Shown piece by piece: positions 15,588 through 16,812 of a stretch of DNA of 16,812 nucleotides. Under the pieces are notes generated by a model. The model saw nothing but the letters and a program-made list of their open reading frames with translations. It made no database searches and was not told where the DNA came from. Position 1 is the stretch's first letter; each line of letters starts with the position of its first letter. The translations under genes were made by a program, and so were the position numbers. This DNA is from Cyanobacteriota bacterium. Lineage in GTDB: Bacteria; Cyanobacteriota; Cyanobacteriia; Phormidesmidales; Phormidesmidaceae. The stretch covers positions 1-16,812 of the forward strand of contig JAQCKL010000028.1 of the NCBI GenBank assembly GCA_027592485.1. The letters run 5' to 3'.

Positions 15588-15830
15588 CAATAATTAGGGT
15601 AGGCCGCCCAGGTGCTGTATGGCCGTCGTCAGTCCGCTTAGGACAAGACTGCGAATCACTTTGCTGCTGCGCTAGGCATCAGCGCGATCCTAGATGTCCT
15701 CAGCAAAGGGGCCAGCGCTATAACTGTTCTGAAAGCTCGTCTGGCCCATCAATGGTGATGGTAGCCATGGGCGACTTACCGCAGAAAGGTTTGCTCTCAC
15801 CCTAATCGCTGCTTGCCCCTGGAAGGTTTT

Positions 15831-15900
15831 GCCTCGCTCCCTCACCGTCATGCCTCGCTCCCAGGCTCTGCCTGGGGTGCTGTCCCTGCGGCTCTGCCGC
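15831..15900. repeat. GCCTCGCTCCC / GGCTCTGCC repeat cluster, first part
   Basis: GCCTCGCTCCC occurs at 15831-15841 and 15852-15862. The second runs into a perfect hairpin, CCCAGGC (15860-15866), TCT, GCCTGGG (15870-15876). A second hairpin with the same TCT loop follows: GCGGC (15888-15892), TCT, GCCGC (15896-15900). This kind of element, built on CCCAGGCTCTGCCTGGG, is a dispersed repeat in many cyanobacterial genomes. Confidence 0.65.
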
Positions 15901-15926
15901 CAATGGTGGAGAGTTGATCGGCCTAA

Positions 15927-15967
15927 CCTTAGGGACCGGGTGCTGTCAAAGCACCCGGTCCCTAAGG
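15927..15967. repeat. perfect 18-bp hairpin
   Basis: CCTTAGGGACCGGGTGCT (15927-15944) and AGCACCCGGTCCCTAAGG (15950-15967) are exact reverse complements separated by the five bases GTCAA. There is no T-tract, so it does not look like an intrinsic terminator. It may be a dispersed palindromic repeat or a structured RNA end. It sits about 270 bases upstream of the TPR gene. Confidence 0.8.
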
Positions 15968-16042
15968 CGATGGTGGCGTCTGGGCACCAGGGTCGTGCTG
16001 GGGGTGAATCGGCTTGGGGAGCTTAGAAGTAGAGACCCCTAG

Positions 16043-16066
16043 GCAATGACAGATGCAATGACAGAT
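16043..16066. repeat. tandem duplication of GCAATGACAGAT
   Basis: Two exact 12-bp copies lie head to tail (16043-16054, 16055-16066). The region is about 170 bases upstream of the TPR start. It could be a duplicated binding site or a slippage product. Confidence 0.6.
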
Positions 16067-16105
16067 GAGGGCAACCATGACAGGACAAAACCGACTCACC
16101 GACAA

Positions 16106-16158
16106 GCCTCGCTCCCAGGCTCTGCCGTGAGCTGCTGCCGATAGTGGCGGCAGAGCCT
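16106..16158. repeat. GCCTCGCTCCC / GGCTCTGCC repeat cluster, second part with 11-bp inverted arms
   Basis: A third GCCTCGCTCCC copy (16106-16116) leads into AGGCTCTGCCG (16117-16127), whose exact reverse complement CGGCAGAGCCT stands at 16148-16158. An inner CTGCCG/CGGCAG pair (16135-16140, 16148-16153) offers an alternative fold. It is the same repeat family as at 15831-15900. Confidence 0.65.
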
Positions 16159-16236
16159 CCTGTAGCTGTGCCCCGCCGGAGTCTGGGCACGAGAGAAGTC
16201 GATCAAGTTGCACGCAATTGAAGGGGCGGGGAAAGT

Positions 16237-16812
16237 ATGGTCACAAAACGGTACCGATTGGCAAGCCTCACTCTGGCAATGGTGCTCGGTGCTGGGTCGA
16301 GCACCGCCCTTGCCCAGCACAATTCATCAACGACTGATTTTCCAAGACCTAACGATCCGGTTTCCAGTCCTAGGGTTAGTAGCGCTTTGCAGCAAGCCTA
16401 CACCCTGAGCCAGCAAGCTATTGACCTCTACCAAGCCGGTCGCTATGGCGAAGCGATTCCCCTCGCCACAGAAGCCCTGGCCATCTACCGTGAGCAGTTG
16501 GGTGATCGCCATCCCTTTGTCGCCACCAGCCTCAATAACCTGGCAGAGCTGTATCGAGCCCAGGGGCGCTATGGGGAAGCCGAACCCCGCCATCTAGAAG
16601 CCCTCGCCATCCGTCGTCAGCAGTTGGGCGATGGCCAAGGGCCGGTCGGAGACCATCGCCATCCTGATGTCGCCCAAAGCCTCAACAACCTGGCAGAGCT
16701 ATACCATGACCAAGGCCGCTATGGGGAAGCCGAACCCCTGTACTTAGAATCCCTGGCCATCCGTCGTCAGCAGTTGGGCGATGGCCAAGGGCCGGTCGGA
16801 GACCATCGCCAT
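16237..16812 (+). CDS. secreted kinesin-light-chain-type TPR protein, 3' end beyond the window
   Basis: The frame is open from the ATG at 16237 to the window end (192 codons seen, no stop). The N-terminus MVTKRYRLASLTLAMVLG ... STALAQ is a Sec signal peptide with a likely type I cleavage after ALA (residue 26), so the mature protein is exported. From about residue 55, tetratricopeptide repeats of the kinesin-light-chain type follow: AIDLYQAGRYGEAIPLATEALAI, then two LNNLAELY-x-x-QGRYGEAEP units. The second and later units carry an eight-residue insert (GDGQGPVGDH region), which raises the period from the usual 42 to 50 residues. GGGG-rich sequence (16222-16231) precedes the start. In cyanobacteria such TPR proteins often end in a CHAT protease-like domain; whether this one does cannot be seen here. 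Confidence 0.88.
   Translation, partial: MVTKRYRLASLTLAMVLGAGSSTALAQHNSSTTDFPRPNDPVSSPRVSSALQQAYTLSQQAIDLYQAGRYGEAIPLATEALAIYREQLGDRHPFVATSLNNLAELYRAQGRYGEAEPRHLEALAIRRQQLGDGQGPVGDHRHPDVAQSLNNLAELYHDQGRYGEAEPLYLESLAIRRQQLGDGQGPVGDHRH
16606..16812 (+). repeat. 150-bp tandem repeat within the TPR gene
   Basis: The 57 bases beginning GCCATCCGTCGTCAGCAG at 16606 recur without change from 16756 to the window end. The sequence between them repeats the preceding unit with a few changes. The period is exactly 150 bp (50 codons), so units can be gained or lost in frame. Confidence 0.75.

Larger units (their letters stand above)
15454..16236. other. repeat-rich divergent spacer without a supportable gene
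   Basis: This 783-bp region lies between the divergent RND (-) and TPR (+) genes and must hold both promoters. It contains a CTGCAA-GCA-TTGCAG palindrome, a cluster of GGCTCTGCC hairpins, a perfect 18-bp hairpin and a 12-bp tandem duplication. A 38-codon stop-to-stop frame at 15642-15755 (+) reads like a protein tail but has no start and no recognised family. No tRNA or other RNA gene was recognised. Confidence 0.55.

Noticed and set aside
15642..15758. 38-codon stop-to-stop frame reading like a protein C-terminus (AALGISAILDVLSKGASAI)
   Set aside because: Composition is protein-like, but there is no start, the upstream part is interrupted by a stop, and no family could be named. A gene remnant is possible but unsupported.
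15563..15805. 80-residue plus-strand frame in the spacer
   Set aside because: It is Cys/Arg/Ser-rich low-plausibility sequence with no ribosome site and no family resemblance.
15831..16158. CRISPR array
   Set aside because: Repeats are irregularly spaced, short, self-complementary and lack equal spacers; no cas genes are near.

Overview
The window is cyanobacterial chromosome. The octamer GCGATCGC (HIP1), typical of cyanobacterial genomes, occurs about twenty times. Spacers are rich in short hairpin repeats of a cyanobacterial kind, and the protein families fit (DevC/MacB-type permease, cyanobacterial baseplate proteins, kinesin-light-chain-type TPR). I cannot name the genus; a filamentous, moderately GC-rich lineage is plausible.

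Layout. Positions 1-781 hold no gene that I can support. They carry a terminator-like hairpin from an off-window gene and several hairpin repeats. Positions 782-2005 (+) encode a MacB/FtsX-type ABC permease without its ATPase nearby. A 227-bp spacer with a hairpin separates it from a convergent block on the minus strand. Read in transcription order, that block is: an AcrB-type RND efflux permease (15453-12607); a gp25-like baseplate protein (12487-12065); a baseplate J/gp6-like protein (12062-9867); a tail protein I/gp7-like protein with an extra N-terminal beta-sandwich (9857-8850); a 465-residue protein of unknown function (8777-7380); a membrane protein with Ig-like domains, one TM helix and a seven-bladed WD40 propeller (7383-5047); and a membrane protein with a winged helix, Ig-like domains, one TM helix and paired-cysteine Ig-like repeats (4968-2233). 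Positions 15454-16236 are a repeat-rich spacer. From 16237 (+) a secreted TPR protein begins and runs off the end of the window.

Main interpretation. The six genes from gp25 to the winged-helix protein look like the baseplate half of a contractile injection system (CIS) of the Afp/PVC/tCIS kind. Two single-pass membrane proteins are attached, which could tie the baseplate to a membrane. Thylakoid-anchored CIS (tCIS) are known from cyanobacteria such as Anabaena. The strongest sequence clue here is a shared beta-sandwich with a V-x-N ... F-x-L ... W-[YC]-[RQ] signature in the gp7-like protein and in both membrane proteins. It suggests a common docking module linking wedge and membrane. Sheath, tube, spike, tape-measure and ATPase genes are absent, so the system must be split over loci or degenerate. 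The WD40 propeller and the paired-cysteine repeats would lie on the far side of the membrane if the N-termini face the cytoplasm, as the flanking charges suggest.
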